Part shown: positions 14,612-28,717 of the stretch, one piece after another
Layout: the number at the start of each line of letters is the position of its first letter
Numbering within the stretch: the first letter of the stretch is position 1
Assembly (NCBI GenBank): GCA_902729315.2
Contig: LR746276.1
Coordinates: 5,396,669 to 5,460,668, forward strand
Reading direction: 5' to 3'
DNA length: 64,000 bases
DNA from: Spirodela intermedia
Taxonomy: Eukaryota; Streptophyta; Magnoliopsida; Alismatales; Araceae
Translations under genes and position numbers: made by a program
Notes under the pieces: model-generated
What the model saw: only the letters and a program-made list of their open reading frames with translations
What the model was told of the DNA's origin: nothing
The model's database searches: none

Positions 14612-16270
14612 TCTGAGGGAAACAGAAGTGGCCATTGGAGGAGCAAGAAGGAAGGAACATCGCAGTAGTCTCATATGTGGGCTTCTTCCCTCCGGGATTG
14701 ACATGGAATAAAGGACTCATCTTGTTCTCCGTCTTGCCATCGTCTTTTTTCTTCTTTACAGTTTCATGATCACCGATCGGTGGTGAGATAGTGTTCACGA
14801 TAACAAGACAAGCTCTTCACTCGCAGGGATTACCAAAAAATAAGTATTAAAAAAATATTTTTTTAAAAAAAATAAAAGCATCCAGGTTGAACTTATCCCG
14901 GGTGGATCATAATTTTATAACAGTCTGGTTACTAAACATGGTATGAAAAATCCCTACTTTTGATATTGTACTAAACATAACAAACCGAATTGGTAGGGAT
15001 ATAATATCTAACATTACTTTTATCACATGCAAATAGTTTTTACTAGAAGATTCCGATCATAAAAAATATAATCAATCTATATTTTTTAAAAATACACTGG
15101 TTGATGCCATTAAAAGAAGGTATTGATTTTAGATAATTTCGCATTAATTATTTTATCAAAGCCTATGGTTGTTGGTCTAGTACTTTTTTCTAATCTAAAT
15201 AAATATGATGTTTTGTACTTTTTATTATAATTCTTGATTACTTTGATCGTAAGCAATTGTTAGAAGGTTGAAGAAACTAAATATAGAACAAAGTGTGATG
15301 ATCGAATTAGTTCATGGGGAATGAATATGTAGTGCACTCATAAGCAACTCGTTGCTATCAGTTATGCCTACGTGAGTTATTTTAATTAACATAATTTTCA
15401 ATAACCTAAAAAAATTGTTTTTAAAAATATAAAATTATGCCAAGTGTGGGTTTAAGTAAGGGACATTTTTGCAATCCAAGGATTATGGAGATTTATATTG
15501 AATAATTCGCCTTATTTGTTGGTAAGACTCACAATACGTTCCTATTGATTTAAAGAGAGTACTATTAATTATATGCATTTAATATGGAATAATATTTATG
15601 CTTGGAAATTCCCATATTTCCTATTGATTTAAAACAAATATATTTTATTTTTTAAATAACAGTTGGGTCAAACACGGATTTAACGAATAATTTAATGATT
15701 AAATAAATATCTTAGGATATACAGCGAATTTCAGCAGATAACTGAAATATAGATGCATATTAACGAGAAAAACCTATTTACAATGAGACATAAAATATAA
15801 TTTTAATAATAAGACAGTTATGCCCAGACGAGGAAGATTTTTCGCAGTGGTATTTCCATAAATATGATGCTATTAAAGGGTATATATGTACTGTAAAAAA
15901 TATATTCGTTTATCGTCATAGTATATATATAATTATATGCAGAGGTTTTGGTTTCTGAAAAAGGAGAAACGATTTCACTGTGCGATCGCGGGGCTTCTTC
16001 GGCGCCGGCACAAGTCCCTTCTGAACTCCACCACCGCGTGTTGTGGGTGGAAGAAGTAATCGGGAAAGACGCGAGGCGGCGGTGGGGAAGATCCTCGGCT
16101 GGTTGGCGAGCGGAGGCCTCCGCGTAGTATTGCCGTGGAGCCAGAGTTGTGGAAACTAGGGTTTTCTGCATTTGGTAGGCATTGCGGGGAGGAGGGGAGG
16201 ATTTTTATAAACGGCGGACGGGAGGTGATAGGGTTTTTGGTTTGTTGGTTTTGCCGCTGATGCATTAGCA
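14612..16270. other. AT-rich spacer, no gene seen
   Basis: The stretch to ~15950 is AT-rich with no exon-like frame. From ~15960 to 16270 the composition becomes GC-rich, and this is probably the promoter and leader of the RNA-binding protein gene. Confidence 0.5.
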
Positions 16271-19200
16271 ATGGACGACGGAGATGGAGAGGGCGATACT
16301 AGGACGTTCAGGGTCAATTTCTCCGGGGAGGGTTTGGCGAGTCTCCGCGGGACTGTGAAAGAGAAGCTGAAGGAATTCCTGGGAGATTACACCGACGACA
16401 CTCTTGCGGTACGAATCATTAACATATATCTATTCATTAACTCATAGTTTGGGATTCGGGTGCGTGGGAGATGGTCGCATTTGTGTCTTTTCGCTTGTGG
16501 GATGTGAATGACAAAGAAAGGAAATGTTCTTCAGGTCTTCATGAAATTTTGGATTTCTCTCCCTCGGAGGATGATATGTTTCAAAGAAGATATCATTTTT
16601 TCTGTTTCTGCACGATCATATACAAAAAACGCATTGAACTTTTTATGATGGCACGGTGAGCTCCTGTGCAGGATAGCGCAAAGAAGAGAATGCATTTGTT
16701 TTTATTATATTGTGGGAAAGCAAGATACAAAGAAAATGTTCTGAGTCAGACGCTAACGGTGTCAAGTGCAAGTGCATGAAGACATTTGTGAGATAGAAAA
16801 TTAGACATCGTCAGAATGCAGTTTTCATGAATCTCGTGTTTTTGAGGAAGAGATGAAAGTTTTGAGGATGATGACGAGTGGAGACATTTTGTTATGGTTC
16901 AGAGGAAGCCGTCTTTTTGCAGATGATTGTCAACAGTTCAGTATAGTGCTGGAAATGGCATCACCGTATCAATGTAAATTAATTCGTTATGGCTTTTAAT
17001 CTAATACGTTGGGGCCCCTTGAATCCCTCTCTAATGTTATCCTCAGTTTTACATGTAAGTGCTTAAATGGTGAAGAGAATACTGGTTGAGAGGGCTGTGG
17101 TAGACGGGAGTGCAGATGATCGAATGGAACTCAGTTGAGAGGGCAGTTGTAGGCTGTTGGCAGATTGTGCTTTTCATGGCCAATGAAAATAATTTTGGAA
17201 AAAAGAGGACCTTGAGTATGGACCTTCATAAGAAGTGGGACTATTTTATTGCTTTCAGGTTATGCTTCCCGAGAGAGCAACAGCAATCATATTGAGCTGT
17301 TTTAGAATTAAAAAATAAGTTGGTGAATACTGATATGGCGCCAGGTTTTGATGCTGTAAGTTATGAATATGAGAGTGGAAAGCGTACATAGGAGACACAA
17401 GAGAAGGATGATGTAGAATACACAAGAGTTGAAAATAGTTATCCTGCTGTCAAGTAGCTAGTGGTTGATTCAAGATCGAAGAAAGGAGATGGTAAATGAA
17501 GATGTCTTCATTTCATGGTTCAAATGTAGTTTTGACAAATAATTGATATACGTGCACTTTTAGTGTTAATTGAGACAAGGGCTTTATTATTTTATTCGTC
17601 CCATGTTTATTCCTGTTGCATTATGCTGTACGATATGCCTCAAAAGAGAGTATGCCATAGATTCTTTTTTAAAAGGAAATTATTTCATCTCAGAACGTAG
17701 GCCTTTGTTGCACCCGTGGCCGCTACTGAAAGGCCACCAGAAATAATTATTGGACCTTTCTAATGAGCCTTAGTCTCGATATTCCTGGCACAGAACCTGG
17801 GTGCATGTACAGCAGTATGCTTGTTTGTGTTATCAACATAATGAAATTCCTGGATTTTATTGTGCGCAAAGGTTGTTTACTATCTGCAATTGGACAAAAA
17901 TAGTTCGTGAAAGTTCATTTTATTTATATGATTTTATATCTTTCTCTAGGCATTCTTCGATTTTCCCTGCCTCTTAGTCTCCATTGCGGGATTATAATTT
18001 GAATAATATCTGTTTCGAACAAATTTCCGAGTTGATGCAGTACCTTTGCTTTACTTTTTCAGGAATATGTTATCGTCTTACTTAGAAATGGGAGACACAA
18101 GGAGGAGGCTAGAAAGGAACTCGGTGTGTTCCTAGAAAAGGATAGTGTTGCATTTGTGTCATGGTAGGTTTCTTACTACTTTAAATTGCATTCTGGCTGC
18201 GATTGACAAAGTTCAAAAATCACTTTGATTTGATTGAAATAATGTGAGCTAATTTCTTCTTGTACGGGTGCCTTTATGTGATTTGATAATGTGCCTGTAC
18301 TGTAGGCTTTGGGATCACCTGTCCTCAAACTTGCACCTCTATCTACCTCCGGAGGAAAACTTGATCGATGGAGACGATAATCTGACACCCACCTCAGGAG
18401 GATCTAATGACAACCTAGAGCAAGTAAGTGGTGGCATCAAATCGGATTCGGAAAATGGGCGGAAAAGACCTGTAAAAGAGTCCAGCAATCGGCGGAATAG
18501 GGAATGGAGAGGCCTGGTCCAAGATGAGACAGACTCACTTCATCAGAGCACTACAATTGAGAATGCCCTTCAGGAAAAAATCTCACGCAAACACAGTCCC
18601 ATCCGGAGATCCCGCTCTCCTAGACCTCTGGTACATGAAAAACGGAGGAGACAAGATGAACAACAGACAACGAAGGTTAGTACAGTTTAAGCAGTTTTTT
18701 GGTGGCTTCCATTGCTACTAGCCGTTGTTTGAAATGTTTTCTGAAGCTATTTTCTTTTTATTTCATATTTTTGATCTATCAAGAAAAAGGTGAATAAGTG
18801 GTCAGAGTTAGTCGAAATATTTTCATTTCTAACTTTTCTTAATTCTCTTGTGGTTCCTGTCATTCATTTCAAGTTGATCTTATTCTTAACGTTTTTCTTT
18901 CATCGTTTTGTTTATATATATCTCGTAAAAGGAAAATCTACCTGATTCCGAAATAAGAGAGTTTCCATAGATGGTGCTAATTTTCAAATTTCGTCTTATG
19001 TGGTGAGTGCTAAAGATTAATTTTTGTTCACTGGTCTTATAAAATATGAGTTCTGCCTTTTTTTTCTTAACATATGTTAATGGTTAGGACGCTGCCCATG
19101 ATTACAGTTGTAATTGCCCATTGTCAAGAACATTGGAACCTCCTGAACCACCTGTACATCGTCGTATTCATGATGATCAATTATGTCACAACTATAGATA

Positions 19201-22200
19201 AAATTTCCATCGGACAGCACTAAGACTGATTGACTGTGGCCTGACATGCGAATGTTTATTATTATCTTTAAATACTGCACATGTGATTGGTGATTATTAC
19301 GTCGAAATAACCAATGTTAGTCAATGGGATGCGTTTACGGTATAATGTCCAATTTCTCTTGGTAGAAATTTCTTGTGATCTCTTATTACCACCGTTTGGC
19401 TACAACGGTAAAAGCTGATTATTGGGAACTTTGTATAGATGGTAATTGCTAGGTAGTATAGCTGAGTATCTCTGCTACGAGAAAATTATACATTTTTTTA
19501 ATATACAGGGTTTTGTTAAGGCATTTTAGCGATTTTTAGAGTTTCCTCTGGAGGTCGTTTTCACTTGCTCATCTTCGTCGAATATTATGACGTGTGTGTG
19601 TGCGTGGTCTCGAACAAGATATTGAAAAATTAGTTGTTTATCTCTCTTTTTAGTGATGTTTGGTTCCTCTCCATATCTCACTTTGTTGTTTTTCTTTGCT
19701 ACATTAGCAGGACTTGAATGCCAAACCTATTCTTGGAGCTCCCAGCCGGCTTCTTCAATTTGCTGTACGGGATGCCGTCAAGACTGCACAGCGGGCAACT
19801 ACAAGATCTGAGTCTCCATCTACAAGATCCGAGCCTGCATTAAAACGTCTTCGGTCTGTGGTTTCCACTTCTACCATAGATTCAGCCCCAGATGAGGTAC
19901 ACCAGAGGACCAGAGTAGCTACACGGCTATCTGGTGGCATGGCAACCGCAGTCAGGGCAGCAGCAGAAGCTGCCAATGATACAACCAGGTCTAGATCATC
20001 AAAAAACGTCTTTAGCAGATTAGGACATGCTGTGGACGACTCACTTGTCCACAAAGAGTCATCAGGGAAAGAGGCAAACCGCAGATACTCTGAACAAAAT
20101 CTTAGTTTAAAAGGCCATGATTATCCGGAAAGAAATGGGCATGATGAGGAGTCTATGCTCGAAATGATGGGGATTAACGAGCAAGCGCGGACAGCCTCTG
20201 GTTCAGGCTCAGATGATGAAAACTATAGCAATGTTAAGATTTCAAGGCCCATGACTATCGATGGTTCTCGTGCTCAAAGTGTTTCCTTCGTACACCAGGG
20301 CAAAGAGACACTCATGGGTCAGTATATTGTCACTCCAAATACGGAAGAGGTTGCAAGGCAATCACGAATAAAAGATGAACATCCTCCTGTAGCTGCTGCC
20401 TCAAATACGTCTCACAAGATTGTAAATACATCTGTGAATATAAATACGTGGAAACCGTCCCACAACCAATCGCAGAGGGAGGCTATGATGGTTAGTCAGA
20501 TTCGCGAGGAGAAAATGGAAGCAGGTCAACATAATATGGCTGTTCAGCTCCCAACGGGAAGCAATGCCAACTCGCTCAAGAACGTGGAAGTATGTTTTGA
20601 CCCTTCATTTCTTTCTTGCCGCGCCTCATTCATGCAGTGAAAGGTTACTTCTATGATGCTTGTGCCTGCGAGAAACAATGTATTGATCATGTGATGCTTC
20701 TATGATGCTTATGTTACCCTGTCTCAAAGATTTATTCCTCAAATTTTCTCTTTTTTATCTACCTCGTTTCAGATCATAATGCTGAACCCAATTTTTTTGA
20801 AGCTGTGCCTTAGATTTTTTTCATGAAACTAGTTTTATCTTTAGTATGGTATTCGATGTTGATCTACTTGCAAGTAATTTGTACTTACACTGGCGCTTTT
20901 TCATGAATGTTTTTATCTTCGTTTTGGCTATTCAATCTTTGCCTGCTCTTATTTTTCATGAATTATATGTTCATTTATAGTTCATTCCCTTTATTATCAT
21001 TAATGTTTCTTCTTTATTACTATTCATTTGGGATGTGATATTTAGTCTACAACATTAGTTGTTGTCTTCCTTTCGTTTTTGATTCTGTGATAGACATTGC
21101 ACCTTGTTGCCCGTTGTACAGGAGACAGCTCGTGCCAATGGTGAAAAGGGTACACCAAAGTCTATGACGTCCACCATTGGTATGCTATTCATTTTATATC
21201 TCTAAAACTTTTTTCTGCGTACCATAAAAGGTTAGATCCTGCATGCATGGATCACTTAGGTAAACCATCATAATTATGCCTCCTTTTATTCTCTTTCCAT
21301 TTGATAAGATGTATGCCACTTAAGACGTGGGCGATGAAATGCCATCATAAATGGTGCGTTTTTATTTGAAAACTTTGATAAATTTTGAGAATGAGAGCCG
21401 GGTTCTACAAATTATGAATCAATATTTGCAGCTATAATCACCTTCATTCCTATCTACCTGACGATTTTTAGTATTTTATTAAATATTAATTACCATTTCC
21501 TCAAGCTTTGAGTTTATGAAACAAATCGATCACTATTACCTCGAGCTAGTTGTAACGCTCTGGACAGACAGTTTCTGTGTGCGCATGCGTGGTGTTTTTC
21601 ATATCATAGGGACTGTTTCCATCTTAACATCCTACTAGTTAACATATCCACTACTTTGTGATTAGTATGCTGTGAATTCACAGGTTCTTACTCGACCACT
21701 CGTCCTTCTGAAGACGCCGATTCCCGAACTATCTTTGTCAGCAACGTATGCCCTTTACCTCCTGACTTGAAAGCGCCAAACCATAAATTGTGGATGATAC
21801 TGTCATAAATCCTTTTTATGATATTATCTGCAGGTCCACTTTGCTGCTACTAAAGACACCCTTTCGCGGCATTTCAATAAATTTGGAGAAGTGCTGAAAG
21901 TGATCATCGTAACTGATGCTGCGACTGGACAACCAATAGGGTCAATACTCGAGAAATGATTCTTTTTTTTTTCCTCCCTCTTTCTGGTAGAGGCTTGAAG
22001 CTGACTTTGTGTTGACTTCTGAACAGGTCTGCCTACGTGGAGTTCTTGAGGAATGAATCTGCGGAGCTTGCTTTATCACTGAATGGGACGTCGTTCATGT
22101 CACGGATCCTCAAGGTACATTGAAGACTTGGCACCCATATTTGCTGATTTTAGTGGTACTACTCTGCCTGTCATATGGTGTCTGAGAGGGTTCTTGGAGC

Positions 22201-23476
22201 ATCCACCTGAAAACCAATTGGCAATGAATCTAGTCGGCCCGTCATTATAATGTCATGTTTATTTCTTTAATAGCTAATAGAGGACTGTAGATTGACTTTC
22301 TGAGTTTGCCACGTGGACAAAATACATGGGTCAACGTGGACAGAACCAATTGGTGACGAGTAGGGTAGGCTCCATCTTTGTAATCACATGTTTATTTCTA
22401 ATAATAATTAACATGGGATATTCTGCACTCGATATGGTAACTAAAGCTGGAGGGTTGCCAGGTGTCAGAGAGAGTGTCTCAAATGATCAAGGATAAGGAG
22501 CATTGACTGAGGAATGTGTGGGGCCCTCATTCCATCCCACGCTCTCACCATGGGCATTCTGCTTTAATCCTGTGGGGTTGATGGCACTGGATGGGTAGAG
22601 GTTGGGTCTTTTCTCTTTCCTATTTTAAGAACCCTAATAGGGTAGAACTGGGCATGGAATAGTGTTTTTTTCCCCTTCCCCTCTATTCAATGCGACTGCA
22701 TGGATCTGAAAGCCGAAATCTTATCTTTTTTTAAAAATAAAATTAAAAACTCTATTTTTTTAGGTCAGTTATCCATTAAACAAGTCAACTCTTCTCTTGA
22801 GGTGTAATCAATTTTTCATGTCGTCTGCATGGATCTAAAGATCCAAATCCGTCTTTTTTCTATTTATCAGAACATTTGTTTTTAAAAGCTCAGATATCCA
22901 TCTAAACAGGGCTCTCGAAGTGTGATCCTCTTTCAAGATGTCAACGCGGATCTGAAACCAGAAATTCATCTTCTTTCTTTACAAAAATCAGTAGCAATAC
23001 TGTTTCTCACAAGTTTCTCTTGAGCTCTGAACCTTGTTTACTTCCAATCCGCCGTCACTTAACCTGACAGGATGGTCAACTCCCTCCGGAGAGGTCTGAT
23101 TAGCATCTCCCATGAACATTTCTCTGCGCAGGTCGTCCTGGGAAGCTCCGCTCACCATGAGGCCGCCGCCATGAGCCCCTGGTCCCGGGGGTCCTCCTGG
23201 GGTCAACCCTATCCAGCCCGGGCCGGCGGGAGCTACCCATTCTCCAGAGCTGCCGCCACCTTCGGCGGTGCCTTTGGCAGGCGCCTCCCCATCAAGACCG
23301 GAGCTCGGAGCTTGCAGTGGAAGCGTGAGTCCCCTTCTCCGGCCACCGACGGCAAGCACCTTCAGAACTCTCCTCTGCCCGGCAGCGGCGGCGGCGGCGG
23401 TGGTCTCCTGTCTCCGACGGCGAGAAGCCTTACCTACGTCCGGAGCAAGCCCAAGCCCGATGAAGCTGCTGCATGA
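16271..23476 (+). CDS. Nuclear RNA-binding protein: Nab2/ZC3H14-like N-terminus plus PABPN1-like RRM
   Basis: Nine coding exons keep one frame with GT..AG junctions: 16271..16408, 18063..18163, 18306..18675, 19711..20589, 21122..21179, 21684..21745, 21834..21940, 22027..22114, 23132..23476; 715 residues. Residues ~10-95 resemble the helical PWI-like domain of Nab2/ZC3H14 (KEKLKEFLGDYTDDTLAEYV, then FVSWLWDHL). A long charged, serine/arginine-rich linker follows (RRSRSPRPL). The RRM covers ~530-602 with RNP2 IFVSNV and RNP1 GSAYVEF and is closest in style to poly(A)-binding protein N1. The last 114 residues are Gly/Ser/Arg-rich. I see no CCCH zinc fingers, unlike animal ZC3H14. A role in nuclear poly(A) RNA metabolism is inferred from domains. 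Confidence 0.85.
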
Positions 23477-24083
23477 ACTGAATCCGGATCGATCTCCAGA
23501 GACGGAGCATGAACAGGGCCTGTTTTCAGGTTATTTTGCGGCTAAAAATGGACATCACAGGAGGGTGACCGCTGTCGAGGAAATAAAGCTGTGGAGACGG
23601 GCGGGCTCATCGGAGAATCAGGGAGCTCTTGCTTTTGACTTTGTTGTGTGGGTCAACGGGTGCAGCTGCCGAAGCATCCACGTGGTTCGCAAATGAGCAG
23701 CAGTGGGGCCTCTCTCTGTTCGCTTCTCCATTAATTTTGCTCCATCACAAGCCCCCTCCTTATGCTTGCGGATTGATTGATTCGGTCCGATATTATTTTA
23801 TAGTCTCCTGCCATGCTTCGTCAGATAAATCTGTCATCTCGGTCGTCGAGGATCTGTGTCGGGGTTTGACTTTCCTTCCTCGGACATTTTTGTGCATCCT
23901 GTTGTGAAAAGTCTTCCGAGTGCCCGCCCGATGGGTCTTTTTGATTTATTTCTCCTCGATTTTACTGGTCATAAGAACTTTCTACATTCGTTCTTGGCAT
24001 TCCTAAGGAGACCTTCTGGCCCGTTCTTCCGTGGCGATTGGGATGCACGCTACTCCCTCTCTCTCTCTCTTTCTCTCTTGCAA
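23477..24083. other. 3' flank of the RNA-binding protein gene
   Basis: Probable 3' untranslated region followed by spacer. No further gene is recognised. Confidence 0.4.
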
Positions 24084-24231
24084 GTTTTAAGGGGTTTGAC
24101 TTTTTGGAGCCTGGACTTGGGGCAAATCTGCTTGCACTCCCGAGTGGCGAGATCAGAAAGCTTGGGTTTTTCATTACATAGAGAAAGGCAGCAACTTTCT
24201 ATTTGGGTGCAACGGGTCTGACGCTTCATAC

Positions 24232-24275
<44 letters not shown>

Positions 24276-24412
24276 CTCCTTCTCAAGTTTTCATGGGTTT
24301 AAGGAGCTTTGACTTGTTGGAGCTTGGACTTTGGGCAAATCTGCTTGTACTCCCAAGTGCTGAGATAAAAACGGTGGGTTTTCCATTACCTAGAGAAAGC
24401 ATACACTCTAGC

Positions 24413-24453
<41 letters not shown>

Positions 24454-24660
24454 TCTCCTCAAATTTTAATGGATTTAAAGGGGGGTTTGAGTTTTTGGAG
24501 TTTGGACTATGGGGAAATCTGTTTGTACTCCCAAGTGGCGAGGTAAAAAACGGTGGGTTTTTCATTACGCAGAGAAAGGCAGCAACTTGTTATCTGGGTA
24601 CCACGGGACGGACACTTCATACACTCTAGAGAGAGAGAGAGGGAGAGAGGAAGGGTATTT
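24084..24660. repeat. Three tandem ~190-base repeats, each ending in a GA tract
   Basis: The unit contains GGGTTTGACTTTTTGGAG, then CTTGGACTTTGGGCAAATC, then ACTCCCAAGTGGCGAG, GGGTTTTTCATTAC, AGAGAAAGGCAGCAACTT and ACTTCATACACTCTAGAGAG. Copies run about 24084-24272, 24273-24449 and 24450-24650; GA tracts at 24236-24272 and 24413-24449. Confidence 0.85.
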
Positions 24661-24942
24661 CTCTCTCCTCCGTTCGTGGAGATGCTTTCCTACTGCAGCA
24701 AATGGGAGGGAAGGGGAGCATAGCAACGGAGGGTACATCAATCACGCGTGGGAGATCCGCGGATAGCTCTTCAAGGGAAATTAGTTCTGACCGTCCGATT
24801 ATTAATGGCCAAGAATTGTTAGTACGATCAGGCTAGTGGCAATATGGAAATTAAGTGTAAACACAGACCTAGTTTAATTCATTTGCTAGATATATTAGAG
24901 TCTGTTGGCAGCGAGGTGATGCTCTCGGCGGCCGCACCTCCA

Positions 24943-27114
<2,172 letters not shown>

Positions 27115-27932
27115 TTTCTTCTTCTTCTTCTCCTCCTCCTCCGTCGTTATTATTATTATTATTGCTATTAAAAGTAAGCCCATAGGAGGCCCATGGGGGA
27201 CCATTATCATAGAAGCTCTTTTTCTTCTTCATCCTCCCATGGACCTGGCCTCTCCGTCAAAAATGGCAACTTTTTTCAGAGAATCTGGTGGCCCTCACTC
27301 CCTGCTGCAGCTTGTGGGATTACATCTTCGCTTGGACTTATTTCTCTACCTTCTTCCACTAAGCAATTTTGAAGAGAGAGAGGGGAGAGAAAGAGAGACT
27401 GCGGAGCTTACGACTATAGAGAGAGAGGGAGAGAAAGAGAGAGCCCGTAATCATATTTGATGGTTGACAATATATATATACTCATATTCATAGTACGTGT
27501 AGAAAAATCTGAGAGAGTCTAGTCCTTCCCATGCTGCATGTTCAAGAATTCTGTTTCTGTTGGAGTTTGAGGGGGGGGGGGGGATGTAGCCTTTTTCTAC
27601 TATTGTCCTTGTGCCCACTAGCCAAGTATTCTTACTGCTAGAAAGCTCATATGAAGAGAGAGAGAGAGAGAGAGAGAGAGGGCACCTAATCATGGTTGAC
27701 AATATATACTCACTTCACGTATAGAAAAATCTAGTCCTCCCCAATGATGATGAGTCTGATATTCCATCTACCCATCCAACGGGCAAAATCTCTTCTAGCC
27801 ACATATAGTAATGTAACCCTTCTTATATCAATCACTCAACGCTCCCCCCCTCCCAATCACATGCCTACTTATCTTTACAAAAAAGGAAAAAACCAATCGA
27901 GGATGTAAATACAGAAACTAACAAATCTGGAA
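27115..27932. other. Convergent 3' flanks of RPL31 and the gar2-related gene
   Basis: Contains short GA tracts (27409-27440 interrupted, 27656-27680), a G run at 27570-27582 and a local repeat of GGTTGACAATATATACTCA near 27460 and 27693. No gene is seen. Confidence 0.5.
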
Positions 27933-28363
27933 TCATTCAGACCATACCTCTAGAAGGAGCTTGAACCTCATATTGGACCTTGCAGCTTCCCTCAAGGTCC
28001 CATTTCCATTTCCGGCAGTGGCAGCAGCTGCAGGTGGCTGTTTCCTGTCGATGATGGAGGTGAGGGGAGAGTCCAAGTCTTCCAAGTCCTCATCACTGGT
28101 ATACCCTCTCCTCTGAATTATAGACGGGTTCCTCCCCAGAAGTGGCGTCCCGCCGCCATCTGTCGCCTTCTCCGCCACCTGGGCCGGTGAAGGGGGGCAG
28201 TAGGCGATAGGCTCGGCGGTGCAGGGTATGCTGTTTATCAGGGCCTTCTCTGCAGACCGCCGCTCCAGCAAGATCTGGATCAGGCCAATTATGGCATATA
28301 ATTTCCTCATTTGGTAAAATATTATGTAGGAAAGATAATGCATGGTGCTTTATGAGGCCAAAT

Positions 28364-28394
<31 letters not shown>

Positions 28395-28651
28395 ATATTT
28401 TGAGTTGGATTTAAAAAGCAAAAAAAACTGATAGCCTTCAAGATCATAAGTGAAATAAATGCTTCATTAGAGGAAATTCAAAAAAATCAGTGGAGAACAT
28501 ACCTCGGCATTGAGTTCTTCTAGGATGATGCCCGGCACAGGATCTGGGCAGAACTCATCGGGAGCAAAATTGCAGAGAATCCGCGTTATTAGTGGGAGGC
28601 CGATCATCGGGCAGACCTTTGAATGAGATCCCAACACCCACGATTAGGGCC

Positions 28652-28717
<66 letters not shown>

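Noticed and set aside
14346-14798. Arg-rich minus-strand frame
   Set aside because: It is antisense to the arabinogalactan peptide gene; the poly-Arg runs come from GC-rich composition.
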